DNA of 64,000 bases from Davidsoniella eucalypti (taxonomy: Eukaryota; Ascomycota; Sordariomycetes; Microascales; Ceratocystidaceae): assembly GCA_004009845.1 (NCBI GenBank), contig RMBW01000059.1, positions 62,001 to 126,000 on the forward strand, in the 5' to 3' direction. The translations under genes were made by a program, and so were the position numbers. Shown here piece by piece: positions 1 through 13,604 of the stretch (positions within the stretch are counted from its first letter, which is position 1; each line of letters starts with the position of its first letter). The notes beneath the pieces are model-generated. The model saw only the letters and a program-made list of their open reading frames with translations. It ran no database searches and was not told the DNA's origin.

Positions 1-428
1 AAAACCTCCTGAAGGATATCGATATCGTACGGGATCGAGAACAAGTCTCTGCTATCCTCGTACGTGAACAGGAACAAGAACCGACGGAAACCAGACCACG
101 TGATGCCGCTCAAGCACAGCGAGCACGGTTCGTGGGTGGCTAAAAAGATGCACTCAGAGGGATCAGGACGCGTCGCGGGGTCTGGAAACACCTCTGTGAA
201 GAACTTGTGGATGCAGTGAATCTCGCCGTGGAACAGCGGCGATACGCGTTCATTGTTGGTGGCGCTGATCAGCGGCTTGAAGTCCTTGGAGAGAATGGCT
301 GCGCCGAAGAGCTTGCTGCCAGACTTGACCCCTTCGCTAGTTAGCGGCACAATTTGGTTCTCGATGACGGAAAGAAGTGCCTCAAGAAGTTGTTTGGGCG
401 GCTCGGCGGGGGTGACGGAGGAAGACAT
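1..428 (-). CDS. Cytidine/deoxycytidylate deaminase-fold protein, N-terminal part (cut by window edge)
   Basis: Reading the minus strand from the ATG at 428 gives 142 codons without a stop up to base 1, so the gene continues outside the window. The fragment carries the two zinc-site motifs of the CMP/dCMP deaminase superfamily: H-G-E (in LFHGEIHC, about residues 66-73), where His is a zinc ligand and Glu the proton shuttle, and EPCSLC (about residues 99-104), the PCxxC pair of zinc cysteines. Such enzymes hydrolytically deaminate cytosine, cytidine, dCMP, guanine or tRNA adenosine; the substrate cannot be chosen from this fragment. No signal peptide is visible, so it is probably cytosolic. 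The leader just upstream (429-445) is a CTT-rich stretch on the coding strand. Family call is firm, substrate open. Confidence 0.8.
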   Translation of the reverse strand, partial: MSSSVTPAEPPKQLLEALLSVIENQIVPLTSEGVKSGSKLFGAAILSKDFKPLISATNNERVSPLFHGEIHCIHKFFTEVFPDPATRPDPSECIFLATHEPCSLCLSGITWSGFRRFLFLFTYEDSRDLFSIPYDIDILQEV

Positions 429-1985
429 GACTTCTTCTTCTTCTTTTGTAGAAAGGGTGATTGGTTAGTTGGCCAGATATTCGAAAGGGAAATTGTATCG
501 CATAGGCGACTACAGAAGAAAAAGAAAGTGGGAAGAAAAGTATAGAAGGGACATGTCGTGATGCAAATGCTTTATATCGACATTCATTGAGCACCCCGCA
601 TCACATATTGTGTACTATTGCAGAACTACCATTTCGGGCATGCCTGCCGTCTATAGCCAATGCCGCGCCCGATTTAGTGCGCTTGGCTGCTTCCCACAAT
701 CGCTGTCCGGCGACCTCCGTTTCCGCACTAAGAATGTGGTTAGGGTTAGTGTATTGTATTTGATACATGACAAATAAGAAAGTCGATTGTGTACTACAAC
801 TAGATAACGCTAAATGCTAACAACAAAGATCTGCTGTCAATTTTGCAATATTATCAACGTGGTTCTCGGTATCAGTATGGGGTATAAAGTGGTTGAAATG
901 CAGGCTAAAACCTGTCAAAACTGACGTACGAATCTTGCAAGGCTATCAATAACTAACTGGAGAGGCCGAGAACTGCTTCGGGAAAGCATTCTGTTTCTTT
1001 AGTCCGATTTAGTACTCAAAGCAGACTTTTGCTTTCGATCTTCATAGCTATTTCTTCTTCTCGGGTATAGATAGTGGCTGTTCTCTGAGTAAACGTTTGT
1101 CACGATTGTGGACCAAGGGCTAATTGAAGATAACGTACAACCTCTAAGGAGCAAGGTAAATAAAGCAAATAAAGACTCTCACCTAGTATGTATTCCTCGA
1201 TCATTTAGCAGAGACAACACGACACTTCATACTGATCTGCTGTGAATCTAACAATATATGTATCGTCATACCAAAAACAATACAACATTACACAGTAACT
1301 ACTTTTACTAACCATACTCAAATAGATGATGTCTGACAGCGCCATTATTAGCGTCCTTGAAAGGTGAACGCCGTATGTTATCTTTTCACATGGCATATAT
1401 ACCTCATATGATATCGGTACGAAGAAACGGAGTAGTGATAGTATAAGTCGCCTCCTGTATATCGAGGTACACTAATTACCCGAGACTTTGTTTGTAGAGT
1501 TGAGCATATAAAGTAAGTAGCTAACAGATTGCAATATGGGACAGCCTGATATCGAATCAACATATTGTCTTCATGAGACTACTAAGACTGTTCTCAAAAG
1601 GTCATGTATAAGATATCAACAAGTAGCTTATCAATAGAATGGTCGGTTATCAAGACGTTTGACTACAGAACTACAAACCAACCCAGAATATATAAGCAAT
1701 TAAAAAATACGACATGAAAGAAGACAAGTTGTCGTTCAAATTATAAGCATTTAAGAACTGGAGATGGAAATATGTATTAGGATTGGCGGCCGATAACCGA
1801 TGATGACTAAGCAAACAAGCAGAGTTTTCGGCGGCGGTCGCGACCACAACCAAACAGCACGAATATTAACACACCTAACAATATATCTTTATCAAGGCCT
1901 CAAATTCGTGCTTGGCCACTTCCGGAGATATTTTCCGGTGCTTTCTACTGTATATTCATGATCTTGGAGAAACAATCCTGAAATC
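429..1985. other. Intergenic region between divergent deaminase (-) and methyltransferase (+) genes
   Basis: AT-rich spacer holding the promoters of both flanking genes, which are transcribed away from each other. Only short, overlapping chance ORFs are present. No tRNA, repeat family or coding-like stretch was recognised. Confidence 0.5.
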
Positions 1986-3131
1986 ATGCACTATATCCGG
2001 TTCCTACGTCCCCCGACCGTGGTCATCCGTGACCGAGGCGTAACGGTGCTCCGTCTAGTCCTCACTATTGCGACCGACCTCGGCGATTCGTACCTTGACC
2101 CGCAGACGCCCGTCTCACTTACCCTTACCTATTGGGTCAACGACCAGCTGCAAAAGCCATCGCTACCACTCTGCAAATGGACCAGCGGCATGCGTGTTTG
2201 CAAGCTCGAGGTGCCTCTCAAGGTCCTCCCTCGCGGCTCTTACGTCACGCGCATCTTCGTGTCGCCGGCAGAGGCTGCGCTGGGCTTGATGCAGATGCAG
2301 CAACTACTCACTCAGACGACGCCCATGATTGTACCAGTGATCACCGCGCCGTCTCTGCCGGGCCAGGAAGCTAATCTGTTCACAAGCCGCCAGATTCTAC
2401 TGGGAAATGTCCAGGACAAGCGCTTGTTTCTGTCGGTGAGCGAGGAGATCCAGGACTCGATTGCCCGGCGTGTGTGGGATAGTGGCATGGTCACGTCAGC
2501 GGTGCTGTATGACCTTGCTGCCAATGAGGCCACGAATGCGCAGCTGCCGTTGACCCAGAAGCTAGTGACAAAGGAGGAGTTGAGAGTCTTGGAGCTGGGC
2601 TGTGGCGTGGGGACTTTGGGTCTATCAATGGCGAGTGCGTTGGCATACCGCTATAACCGTTCTGGCGAGCCAAGCAAGCACCGTATCGTGATGACAGATC
2701 TTCCCGATGCTGAAGAGGTCGTCACCCGCAACATTGATTCCTTCACAGCTGCTACCAAAGACCTCGTCGTGCCAAAGCTAAAATACGAGAATCTCGACTG
2801 GTTCGCCTGCCAAGATGGAACCACTGGTCCTCTTGTCGCAGAAAGCATATGGGACTTGATTATCATCAGCGACTGCACGTACAATACCGACTGCATTCCT
2901 GCGTTGGTCGGCAGTCTAGATCACCTTCACAGGGCTACTCTAGAGAAGACTGGCAAAGCTCCCGCAGTTCTTCTATCTACCAAGTTCAGACACGACTCAG
3001 AGACCGTGTTCTGGGATCAGATGAAGACGGCTGGCTGGGAGATCTGTGAGAAGGCAGATTTTGCCTCGCCTCATCTCAATGGAGAGACTGAACAAATCGA
3101 AGTATATCTCTTTAGAAAGCAAAATCTATGA
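1986..3131 (+). CDS. METTL21/EFM-type protein-lysine methyltransferase (Methyltransf_16 family)
   Basis: Single-exon 381-aa protein. The C-terminal two thirds is a seven-beta-strand SAM methyltransferase: motif I LELGCGVGTLGLS at about residues 202-214, the acidic strand-2 residue in VMTDLPD, and DLIIISDCTYN near 290, whose D-C-T-Y matches the DxxY motif that marks the METTL21/EEF-KMT/Efm group. Members methylate lysines of translation factors or chaperones; fungal examples are Efm2, Efm3, Efm6, Efm7 and Rrg1. The N-terminal ~170 residues form a beta-rich extension without a motif I recognise. No signal peptide or membrane segment, so cytosolic. The ATG at 1986 is the first in frame. An AATAAA-like signal lies about 20 bp after the stop. 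Family confident; the substrate and exact orthologue are not assigned. Confidence 0.85.
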   Translation: MHYIRFLRPPTVVIRDRGVTVLRLVLTIATDLGDSYLDPQTPVSLTLTYWVNDQLQKPSLPLCKWTSGMRVCKLEVPLKVLPRGSYVTRIFVSPAEAALGLMQMQQLLTQTTPMIVPVITAPSLPGQEANLFTSRQILLGNVQDKRLFLSVSEEIQDSIARRVWDSGMVTSAVLYDLAANEATNAQLPLTQKLVTKEELRVLELGCGVGTLGLSMASALAYRYNRSGEPSKHRIVMTDLPDAEEVVTRNIDSFTAATKDLVVPKLKYENLDWFACQDGTTGPLVAESIWDLIIISDCTYNTDCIPALVGSLDHLHRATLEKTGKAPAVLLSTKFRHDSETVFWDQMKTAGWEICEKADFASPHLNGETEQIEVYLFRKQNL

Positions 3132-6100
3132 AGACAAAAAAAAGAAGAAATAAAATCAAAATTTCCAATGAACCGGTATCACACAAGTTATCCAGTATAT
3201 TGTTTGTAATGCCATATATCAACTCTTTTTTGCCAAAGCATGAATAAGATCGAGCCTTCATGAATGCAGATGCAGTACGATATACAATTACAAATGTACC
3301 AAGTCACCTGTATGCGATTGTCAATTTACAGCAGTGCCAACATTTGTTTTTATGTCCCAAAGAAATTGTGTACAAAGGCAGTAAAAGATAGAAGTGAAGG
3401 AAACTTTGGCAAACGACAGGTCTGGGGACCGTCTTGTCCTAAATGATTTGATATGCAGCAAAGATACGTAATTGGCCCACCAGATCTTGCAAACAAAACA
3501 ACCTAGTTAAAAATATATATATATATATTACGCAAAACACCATCTAGAATAAATTCCCAAGCTCGAAATTCCGCTATAAGGCATAGCTCCACCCAGATCT
3601 TCAAATTTTCCCCTAATAATGCATGAAAGCCCGGTAATCCAAGGGTTGGAGATATTAAGCTTGTAGTCAATGATACTGGTAAACTACGTATATGTACATA
3701 CACACAACAGCACATGTATAGTTACATGTATGTACACATATATTTGTTCAACCGACAGGATCATCTAATGCCTTATTTTCCAGCAAGCTATCAACTCGTC
3801 TGGTAAGAATTACTAATACTCGGCTATATTCTGAGCCGCATTAGAACGTGATAAAGAAAAAAAGAAAAATTGAATATTGGCCCCAAAACGCTAATCCCAG
3901 AAACTCGGCTACTTTTATCTTGTCCGGCATTCTTCACGGCAACAAAGAATAAGTAGTTGTGTAGCATTGGCTTATCATGGAAATCTCATACCTGCATCCT
4001 TGACCAGCCCGTCCAGAGCTCTCCGTATGGTTGTAGCTCTCGAGATCTTTATATACCAAGATCCCTTACATATGCGTCGTTGGATTGCATCGAAGTCTGC
4101 CGAATGCCCAAGAAACATCAGTTCGGCAAGTCTGACAGAATGCCCTAATCTAGGCTATGTGCAACCATGGCTTTAGGCACGCCTTTTTTTTCGGCCGCTT
4201 CGGAGACTCCATGGTTACGAACCCGGAGAGTTAGAAAGCCCCGAGATGGCAGCCATCACTGCAACACAAACGCCATTACATCCAAGCAATCTTCATCTTG
4301 GCAAAAAGAATTTCGCATCATGGTCTGGGGTTTCCTGCTTAGTCATGATTCCAAGCTCTGTAGCCATGTTTTACTTCTAAACGGCATGTCAACGCGTTTA
4401 TCTTGGCTTTTGACTGGCTAGCTGCCTTCTCCTGCAAGCGTGTCTTTCTAAGCCGTCCGGGTGAAGTGATGCCTAGTCTAAACGCTGTATTAGGTCCATC
4501 CCGACTCTAGGCCCTTTGGCCCTGATTTGAGCCTCTTAACCGCCGTTTCATTGAGTACTAGGATTGGAGCACAGTAGCCATGACGGGAACATTGGCGGCA
4601 AAGCTTAATCAAACGTTTTCTTAGCAAGTCGTGTAAGTGAAGAACAACAAAACATTATCACCAAAGCAAAACCTGTATTCTGTTAAGGGTAATGCCAACA
4701 CCGGATTTAACAAAAATGCCAATCTTCTTCCGTCTCTAACAAGAGTAAAGTAGTGCCTGCTTGTCATCTGTCCATAGGGATAATTAAACAAACAGGTTGT
4801 GCTCACTTACCACATCTATCCAGCCGGACATAACGGAAGTAATAATTAGTTACGGACGACACGGAATCTGCAAGAATATATCTTGACAACCCATCTTCGC
4901 ATTCTATTTCCTTCAACTTGAAAACCGTGATGGTGTGCCTGCTGTGTAAGATTTGGGGTGCCCGCGGGGTTTGAAGCGACTGCCACGCTGACCATGAGGA
5001 AAGATTTTAGTGTACAAGGCCCAGATTTATATGCACTGCCAATTCCTGCTGCTTATCAATTGGCGGTCAGAACGGCAAACAGTGCGTGTTGGTAAATATC
5101 TACATATCAAACGGACATGGACACAGCATGGCACACCGTACCGGAGACGGATGAGTATAGTTGGACGTATGTAAAGACAGCGCCTGATCCGAAGTATAAA
5201 GCAAGCTGATATTGCGGTACTACTATGAGTCTTTCGATGAAACATACAAACTGCCTCTGTGCCGTATATCTTGATCCAGGGCCAAGATATTGATTGTATT
5301 AGCATGTAAAACTTTAGGAGTATACGGAGACGGAGATAATATTTCACTAAATCCGTAACCTTGTACCAAATTACATCCCGCCGGACACAATAACAAGTAG
5401 TGATATTAGTTTAAGCCTAATACGACAATGGTAACTTGGCATACTTCCGAAACCCTGAGAAAACACCATAGTAGATATCGTATGTATACACATGTACCGA
5501 TTTCTCGCTTATAATGCATTGGTTCGCAGGACGGCCGGCTGTCTATATAGCAGTTGTATACTAAAGAATGGAGATAAAGACAAACTTTAGGAATTAAGCG
5601 GACAAGTTGTATGATATGTCCATGGTAAGACGGCTGGGCATTCACATGCCGATCAGCAGGTAAGTTATGACGCATGTGTACAGAGCAAATCCGTGATACG
5701 TATACGATGAAGGGAGTTAGCAGGGCAAGCAGTCTATAGAAACTTGCAGGGTAGTAATGACAATGCTAATTGCCGCACATTATTTCTTAAGTCCAAATAC
5801 TGGTATACCAACCACTGGGAATCGACATGAGTGGGATTGGGCGAATGCGGAGTTACAAGATTCCGTGATATTGAACATGGCAGTATGCATGTCAACAGTC
5901 AGTATAAACAAAGATAACTGCTGGTTAACCACGTACAATGAACCACAAACCAAAACATGAGGAATCAAAGAAGCAACCCCCCGGGTCCCGTAGATCGGAT
6001 ATAGATCAAAGCCCTCTTTGAAACTGGTAAAGCGAAAGCCTATTTACATGAAAACTAATTGGCCGTCATGAATATCTGTCAGGTGGATATGTGCTTAGAT

Positions 6101-9100
6101 ATTTAGCAACAGAGAAATGCAAGAGAAGGGAGACTTACTCCCAGACTGTGGCATGAATTCGCTGTCATTTATCACGGTGCAATATGTAGTAGGAGCAATA
6201 CCACAGAAAGATAGGTCATGGCTTGTTCAATACGAGCTACATGAGCTGCAACGCGAAGGGGACAAAGATACGTACTGTAAACATGTATCTTTATACTCGA
6301 AATTGATCGTGACTGTATATTTGGACTGCGGAAATCAATACCTGTATGTTATAGCATAGTTCATCAAAGGCCTATTAGACAGTGCTGTGGCAACAACTAG
6401 TCGTATCTTAAGTGCCAAGACACGGTTTTCAGTGAGCCACAGTGGTGTCATCAGACCTCATTATGAATCATAATGTTTAACAGGTAGTGAAAGAGGCTTT
6501 CTCGATATTCATTCCACAACTTCCAGTAGGTTCCTGGTCAGTGGGCTCTGTGTTCAGGTCCTTCGACCAAAGTCTCTAACCTGGAAACACTCGAAACGAA
6601 GCAATGACAACAAACAGAACCAACAACATATGACAAGCCGATCCAGACGGCCACAGCACCTCCCGCCAGGTGGTCCTGCTCTAGTACTGCCCCAAAAAGA
6701 CGCAGTACTTGGTGGCAGGCTGTCGTAATCTAGGACTAGGCCCAAGTTTCAAGGCTTATTTGCTATTACGACTCTGTATTTCTGGGGGTTCTTTCAGAAA
6801 AAGAGCAGATTCTTTCTTATCAAGGGAAATTAAGGCCTAGGATCTGGCAGGCCCTTTGTTCTTAAGCGTCCCCTACTATGTAACGACAAGACTAGGAGGC
6901 ATTAGCGCCTACTAGGAACAACTTTACGTTGTCAATTTTCATCCGTCTCTTATTATATCTAGCGGTGATCGGTGCAAAGCTTTACCGCGATGATCAGCCG
7001 AGAGAAACTACCGGTTGAGAATTTGGGTTCTCGAAACAAAGCTCGTCGATCCTAGATCGCCGAATTTCTTTATACAAATATCGCATGATATTTGTAAATG
7101 TATCGGATAACAAAATAGCAAGTCCGCCATGAAGACAAAGGGGTGGACCGGATTTCGTGATCATATGCGGAATTGCGACTAATTAGTGTTCTTTTGTTCT
7201 CTTTGTTTCACTGATGGGAGCCGTGCTTACGCCTGTAATTTTTTTTTTCTTTATACGAAAAACTCAGCAACGAAAGTAAAATAACAAAAAAAGTAAATGG
7301 AAACGATGTGACATCTTTCACCTCGGGCAGGTAAACCCAAACCCTAGCGACCTCAGGAGGGAAAAAAAATCGCACAAAGGAATAAAACTAAGAGATAAAA
7401 AAAAATAGATATATACTACATGTAGAAATACGGACAAAATAAGGAGGACATTGTAAGATGGGTAAACGAAGCTGCTGAAATGTCAGATTTTAGATACGTA
7501 TGATTCAAAGTTGCTAATTATGTGTCACTGGCCACTAATAAACTAGTTATAGGATAATTATAAGCATATCTCGTATATCTGTACGCAGACATCTGAGCTG
7601 ATGTGATTTAGGAACGACCGGTAAGTATTCCGATGATGATCAGATAATATTTACCCAGACAGCCTACCAAATAATGAGGCTATTTGTTGCATATACATAC
7701 AGATGTGTAGTGACACATCAAGAGAGATGATGGTGAGAAATGTATCATACATATGCTTTGGGATATCTAGAACAAGTGTGCTGGTGTACGGAGAGACTTC
7801 GCTCCGCCTTGGCAGCTTAGGAATATAAATCGAAGCTTAGCATCAGGTTGAGAAGTTGGTGCTAGGGCTTATCTTGATAGTTTCCAGCACCCGTGATATT
7901 GTATGACCGGGAGGAGGCAAAAGGTCTCTTTTTAGGCATGCACGGCTGTAAAGAGATGGATGGACAGAAAGAAGCAATGATATTGGGGAGTGGGCGTTGG
8001 GTGTGCCATGATAACAACAGTAGCTTATACCTTAAAAAAGCTGTGACGGTGGTGTGTGTTACAGGGTCTAGCTAAAAGTTGGAATGTGGCCGTGGACCTG
8101 AAGCATGGGCTTGCCTAAACGCCGAACAGACAGAATGCTACTAGAAGTCAGTGAATACTGGATAGGTGAGCTGGCTTCTGTAGTTCACAAGGGGGTAAGA
8201 GGAGATAGACGGGCGATCAGACCGCGAGATTAGCACCAATACAACTCAGAAGAGCAGTTTGTTTGTTTGTTCTGCCTCGTCCAGGAGGCGAACAGGAAGC
8301 AGGGCTACAGAAGAACAGCCGGGGTTTAGCTTTTGGCACCAATATAGCTGTTGTACATGCATTGAAGCTATGGGTAGAAGTTACAGAAAGATATGGTTGA
8401 TTGGTAATATAGGCGGTGGTTAGTGACGGACCAATGGCGGACGGCCAAACCGAATTGGGAATAGCTTAGCACTGGCAGTTATTGTGCTTGTAGAAGACCG
8501 TCAAGTCAGTTCGTTTGGCCTACGAAGGATTTCCAATCAGTGGGAATTTAGAGGCGACGAGCCGAACTGGGGCGATTTAGTGGGCTTACTGGCTTTGATA
8601 GTGGACAAGACCACTGTAAGAGAAGACCGAAGAGAGTGAAGATGATGTTGAACGGCTTCCTGTTAACGGCCGACTCTTCTGTCTCTGGTATCCAGCATCA
8701 CGAAAGGCACTTGGACTTACTTTAGCTACGGTACAACGAGAAACCAAACACACATGCCAGTCTCTTTGCAGGCCTCGTACTGGGAAATCCATTATAGTTC
8801 TGTTTCTTGTTTCCTGTGTCGCTACTCTAAGCCTTTGCCGAGAACGGGTCGTGGTCTATTTTTCCGGTTTGGGACGGACAAGGATCTGGCCCAGAGCAAA
8901 CAAGACGGCACTACGATTTAATTTTCTTGTGTTACTTTTTTGGCATTCCTTTTATTATCTAGTCCTGGGGCTCTTGTTGCCAAAGTACTTAAGCCGGGCG
9001 CACCCCTCGGGTCTTTTCCTGCTCTTTTCAGACTCCAGAGTCATCCGCTCTTGCTCTGCCTGTTCGCTTACTAATCAGTATCTCTCTGTGGGATAACACC

Positions 9101-9153
9101 GGCCCTAATTTGTCTCCTACTGTCTCTTTCCCTCCTCACCGCCACCGCCACCA
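3132..9153. other. 6-kb gene-free region, upstream of the ABC transporter
   Basis: Contains the methyltransferase 3' flank and the long upstream region of the ABC transporter gene. ORFs are short, overlapping and without recognisable domains. A short (TA)n run lies at about 3511-3528. The last ~300 bases before 9154 are pyrimidine-rich and look like a transcribed leader. I see no tRNA, transposase or terminal-repeat element. Confidence 0.5.
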
Positions 9154-12100
9154 ATGGGCGTACACACAGCGGGATCCGGCTCGTCGACTGCCGGCTCGCT
9201 CAGTGAGCACCAGCCGGCTGCTGCCGATGTAGCCGATGCTGCTCCGTACGACAGCGTCCGGTCCGCCAGCCGTGGCGTCAACGTCAGCCAGGCCGAGGCC
9301 GATTTCGTCCAGCTCAGCAAGGAACTGAGTCGTGCTAGCCGCGCCAGCCACCGCAAGGAAACCGGCGGCGGCGACCCCGAGAAGAACGGCACCTCCGATG
9401 CCGAAGAGGACGGCCTCTTCGACCTCGAGAGCACGCTCCGTGGCGATATTGCACGCGACCAGGAGGCCGGAATCAAGCCCAAGCATGTCGGCGCGTACTG
9501 GAACGACCTGACCGTGCGCGGCATTGGCGGCTCCTCCAACTTCGTCTTCACGTTCCCTATTGCCCTGCTGGTGTCGTTTGATGTCATCACTCCCATCCGC
9601 AACCTCCTCGGGCTGGCCAAGAAGCCTACTCTGGTCAAAATCCTCGAGGGCTTCAGCGGCGTGTGCCAGCCCGGCGAAATGGTGCTGGTACTGGGCCGTC
9701 CCGGCTCCGGCTGCTCGTCGTTCCTCAAGACCATTGCCAACCAGCGCGGCAGCTTTGCCGGCGTTGAGGGCGAGGTCCAGTACGGCTGCTTCTCCGCCAA
9801 GGAGTTCCAGCAGTACCGTGGCGAGGCCGTGTACAACCAGGAAGACGACATCCACCATGCCACCCTGACCGTCGAGCAGACGCTTGACTTTGCCCTGGAC
9901 ACCAAGATCCCCGGCAAGCTGCCGAGTGGCTTGACGCGCCGCGACTTCAAGAAGAACGTCGTCGACATGCTGCTCAAGATGTTCAACATCGAGCACACCC
10001 GCAGCACGGTCGTCGGCGATGCCTTTGTGCGTGGTGTCTCTGGCGGCGAGCGCAAGCGTGTCTCCATCGCCGAGATGATGATCACCAACGCCAGTGTCCT
10101 GTCCTGGGATAACTCAACCCGCGGTCTGGATGCTTCGACGGCGCTGGACTTCACCAAGTCCCTGCGCATCATGACCGATCTGTACAAGACGACCACCTTT
10201 GTCTCGCTGTACCAGGCCTCCGAGAACATATACAGCCTGTTCGACAAGGTTCTCGTCATCGACTCCGGCCGCGAGGTGTACTTCGGCCCCGTCAAGGAGG
10301 CCCGTGGCTACTTCGAGTCGCTCGGCTTTGCGCCCCGCCCCCGTCAGACCACCCCCGACTATGTCACGGGATGCACCGACGAGTTCGAGCGCGAGTACGC
10401 CCCGGGCTATTCCCCGGACAATGCTCCTCACGATGCTGTCTCGCTCGCTTCTGCCTTCAACAACTCGTCCATCAAGAAGGCCCTTGTCCAGGAAATGGAT
10501 GCCTACAAGCAGAGCCTGTCTGCCGAGCAGTCCAAGTTCAACGACTTCAAGATTGCTGTCAAGGAGAGTAAGCGTGCTGCTCCTTCTCGGTAAGTTACTA
10601 CACCACGCTACACTACACAACATCATGTGCCCTGTTCACTAACCATCGCCGTTTCTCTAGTTCTGCCTACTCTGCCGGCTTCCATCTGCAAGTCTGGGCT
10701 CTCATGAAGCGCCAGTTCCTGCTCAAGCTGCAAGACCGCTTCTCCCTCTGTGTCTCCTGGTCCCGCTCCATCATCATCGCTATTGTTCTCGGCACTCTGT
10801 TCTACGACCTCGGTCAAACCTCGTCCGACGCCTTCTCCCGCGGCGGCCTGCTCTTCATCGCTCTTCTGTTCAATGCCTTCCAAGCCTTCTCTGAGCTTGC
10901 CGGCACCATGACTGGCCGTGGTATTGTTTCCAAGCACCGCGCTTATGCCTTCCATCGCCCGTCTGCTCTGTGGATTGCCCAGATCATTGTCGATCAGGCG
11001 TTCTCGGCTACGCAGATCATGCTCTTCTCCATCATCGTCTACTTCATGACTGGTCTTGTGCGCACTGCTGGCGGTTTCTTCACTTTCTACCTGATGATTC
11101 TTGTCGGCAACGTCGCCATGACGCTGTTCTTCCGTATCATTGGTTGCCTGAGTCCCGACTTTGATTATGCCATCAAGTTTACCGTCCTTATCCTGACCCT
11201 GCTCATTGTCACTTCCGGTTATCTGATCCAGTACGCCTCTGAACACAAGTGGCTGCGCTGGATCTTCTGGATCAACCCTCTGGGCCTGGCCTTTGGCGGT
11301 ATGATGATCAACGAGTTCAGCCACATTGACCTAACCTGCACTGGTGGCCAGCTGGTCCCCTCCGGCACTGGCTACGACGACATCAACCACCAGGTGTGCA
11401 CTCTGGCCGGCTCAGTTGCCGGTTCTGCTTCGGTCGATGGCGAGAGCTACATCAAGACGGCCTACTCGATGGCCAAGGGTGACCTGTGGCGTAACTTTGG
11501 CATCATCATGGCTCTGATTGTTTTCTTCCTGTTCCTCAACGTCACTCTCGGTGAGCTGGTCAGCTTTGGTGGCGCTGGTGGTGCCATGAAGGTGTTTAAC
11601 AAGCCCGATGCTGAACGCGAGGCCCTGAACGCTGCCCTGAAGGAGAAGCTCGAAGCCAAGCGCGCCGACCCTACCGCTGAGCAGTCTTCTGATCTGAGCT
11701 TCAAGTCCGAGTCGGTCCTCACCTGGGAGAACCTCAACTACGATGTCCCTGTGCCCGAGGGTACTCGCCGCCTGCTCAACAGCGTCTTCGGTTACGTCCG
11801 TCCTGGCGAGCTCACTGCTCTTATGGGTGCTTCCGGCGCTGGTAAGACGACTCTTCTGGATGTGCTTGCTGCCCGTAAGAACATTGGTGTCATCTCCGGC
11901 GATGTCCTTGTCGATGGCATTGCTCCCGGCCGTCAGTTCCAGAGATCCACCTCGTATGCCGAGCAGATTGACTTGCACGATCCTACCCAGACCGTCCGCG
12001 AGGCCCTTCGTTTCTCTGCCGATCTGCGCCAGTCCTTCGAGACCCCGCGCGAGGAAAAGTATGCTTACGTCGAGGAAATCATCTCGCTGCTGGAAATGGA

Positions 12101-13604
12101 GCACATTGCCGACGCCATCATTGGCTTTGGCGACTTTGGCCTGACTGTTGAGCAGCGCAAGCGTGTCACCATTGGTGTTGAGCTGGCTGCCAAGCCCGAT
12201 CTGCTGCTGTTCCTGGACGAGCCTACCTCCGGTCTCGACTCTCAGAGTGCTTTCAACATTGTCCGTTTCCTGAAGAAGCTCGCTGCTGCTGGCCAGGCTA
12301 TCCTGTGCACCATCCACCAGCCCAACGCCTCCCTGTTCGAGAACTTTGACCGTCTGCTTCTGCTTCAGCGTGGCGGCCGCACTGTCTACTTCGGTGACAT
12401 CGGCCGTGATGCCCACGTGCTCCGCCGCTACCTCAAGTCCCACGGTGCCGAGGCTTCTCCTACCGACAACGTTGCCGAGTACATGCTGGAAGCCATTGGT
12501 GCCGGCTCGCGCCCCCGCGTTGGGCCCCGTGATTGGGCCGATATCTGGGATGACTCGCCGGAGCTCGCGGCCGTCAAGGAAACCATTGCCCAGCTGAAGA
12601 GAGACCGCACCTCTGCCAACAGAACCGTCAACCATGACCTCGAGAAGGAGTACGCTTCTCCCTTCTCCCACCAGCTCAAGGTTGTGCTCAAGCGCATGAA
12701 CGTCTCGTTCTGGCGTTCGCCCAACTATCTAGTCACGCGCCTTTTCAACCACGTTGCAGTTGCGGTCGTTGCTGGCCTTACGTATCTCAACCTGGATGAA
12801 TCGCGCACGTCGCTACAGAACAAGGTGTTTGTCATGTTCCAAGTCACTGTCCTGCCCGCTCTGATCATCACTCAAGTCGAGGTCATGTACCACATCAAGC
12901 GCTCGCTCTTCTTCCGCGAGGCGTCGTCCAAGATGTACAACGCCCTTGCCTTCTCTGCCAGCATCGTCATTGCCGAGGTCCCCTACACTATCCTGTGCGC
13001 TGTCGTCTTCTTCCTGCCCATCTACTACATGCCTGGTTTCCAGCACGAGAGCAGCCGCGCCGGCTTCCAGTTCCTCATGATTCTGATCACCGAGTTCTTC
13101 TCCATCACCCTCGGCCAGATGCTTGCCTCGCTGACCCCCTCGCCCTTCATCTCTGCCCAGTTCGATCCCCTGATCATGATCATCTTTGCTCTGTTCTGCG
13201 GCGTCACCATTGCTCCCGTGCAGATGCCCAAGTTCTGGCGCTCTTGGATGTACCAGCTGGATCCCTTCACTCGCCTGATCGGTGGCATGGTCACCACTGC
13301 TCTGCACGATCTCCCCGTCCGGTGCACGCCCACCGAGCTGAACGCCTTCAACGCCCCCGACGGCCAGACCTGCGGCGAGTACATGAGCAACTTCTTCAGC
13401 GCTGGCGGTGCTGGCTACCTGGTTGACCGCAATGCCACTTCCTGCGAGTACTGCGCCTACTCTGTCGGTGACGAGTTCTACGAGCCTCTGGGCTTCAGCT
13501 TCAGCCACCGCTGGAGAGACATGGGCATCTTCCTCGCCATGGTCGGCTCGAACCTGATCATTCTGTTCCTGGGCAGCCGCTTCATCAACTACAACAGGCG
13601 GTAA
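9154..13604 (+). CDS. PDR/ABC-G full-length multidrug efflux transporter, SNQ2-like
   Basis: Two exons (9154-10589, 10661-13604) joined across a 71-nt intron (GTAAGT donor, CACTAAC branch, TCTCTAG acceptor) give 1459 aa, normal for fungal PDR pumps. Layout is NBD-TMD-NBD-TMD. NBD1 has Walker A GRPGSGCSS (~181), with Cys in place of the catalytic Lys, signature VSGGERKR (~295) and Walker B LSWDNS (~315-320) with Asn for Glu. NBD2 has intact Walker A GASGAGKTT (~868) and Walker B LLLFLDEPTSGLDS (~998) but a degenerate signature, LTVEQRKR. This asymmetry is typical of PDR proteins. The linker QASENIYSLFDKV resembles Snq2 more than Cdr1. It is predicted to export hydrophobic drugs or toxic metabolites at the plasma membrane; the substrate is unknown. 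The start context CCACCAATGG is strong. Long antisense ORFs here are GC-driven shadows. Confidence 0.95.

Noticed and set aside
9117..10295. 392-codon minus-strand ORF (and 286-, 419- and 231-codon antisense ORFs nearby)
   Set aside because: They lie antisense to the ABC transporter and arise from its GC-rich third positions; no domain is recognisable, while the plus strand encodes an intact PDR pump.
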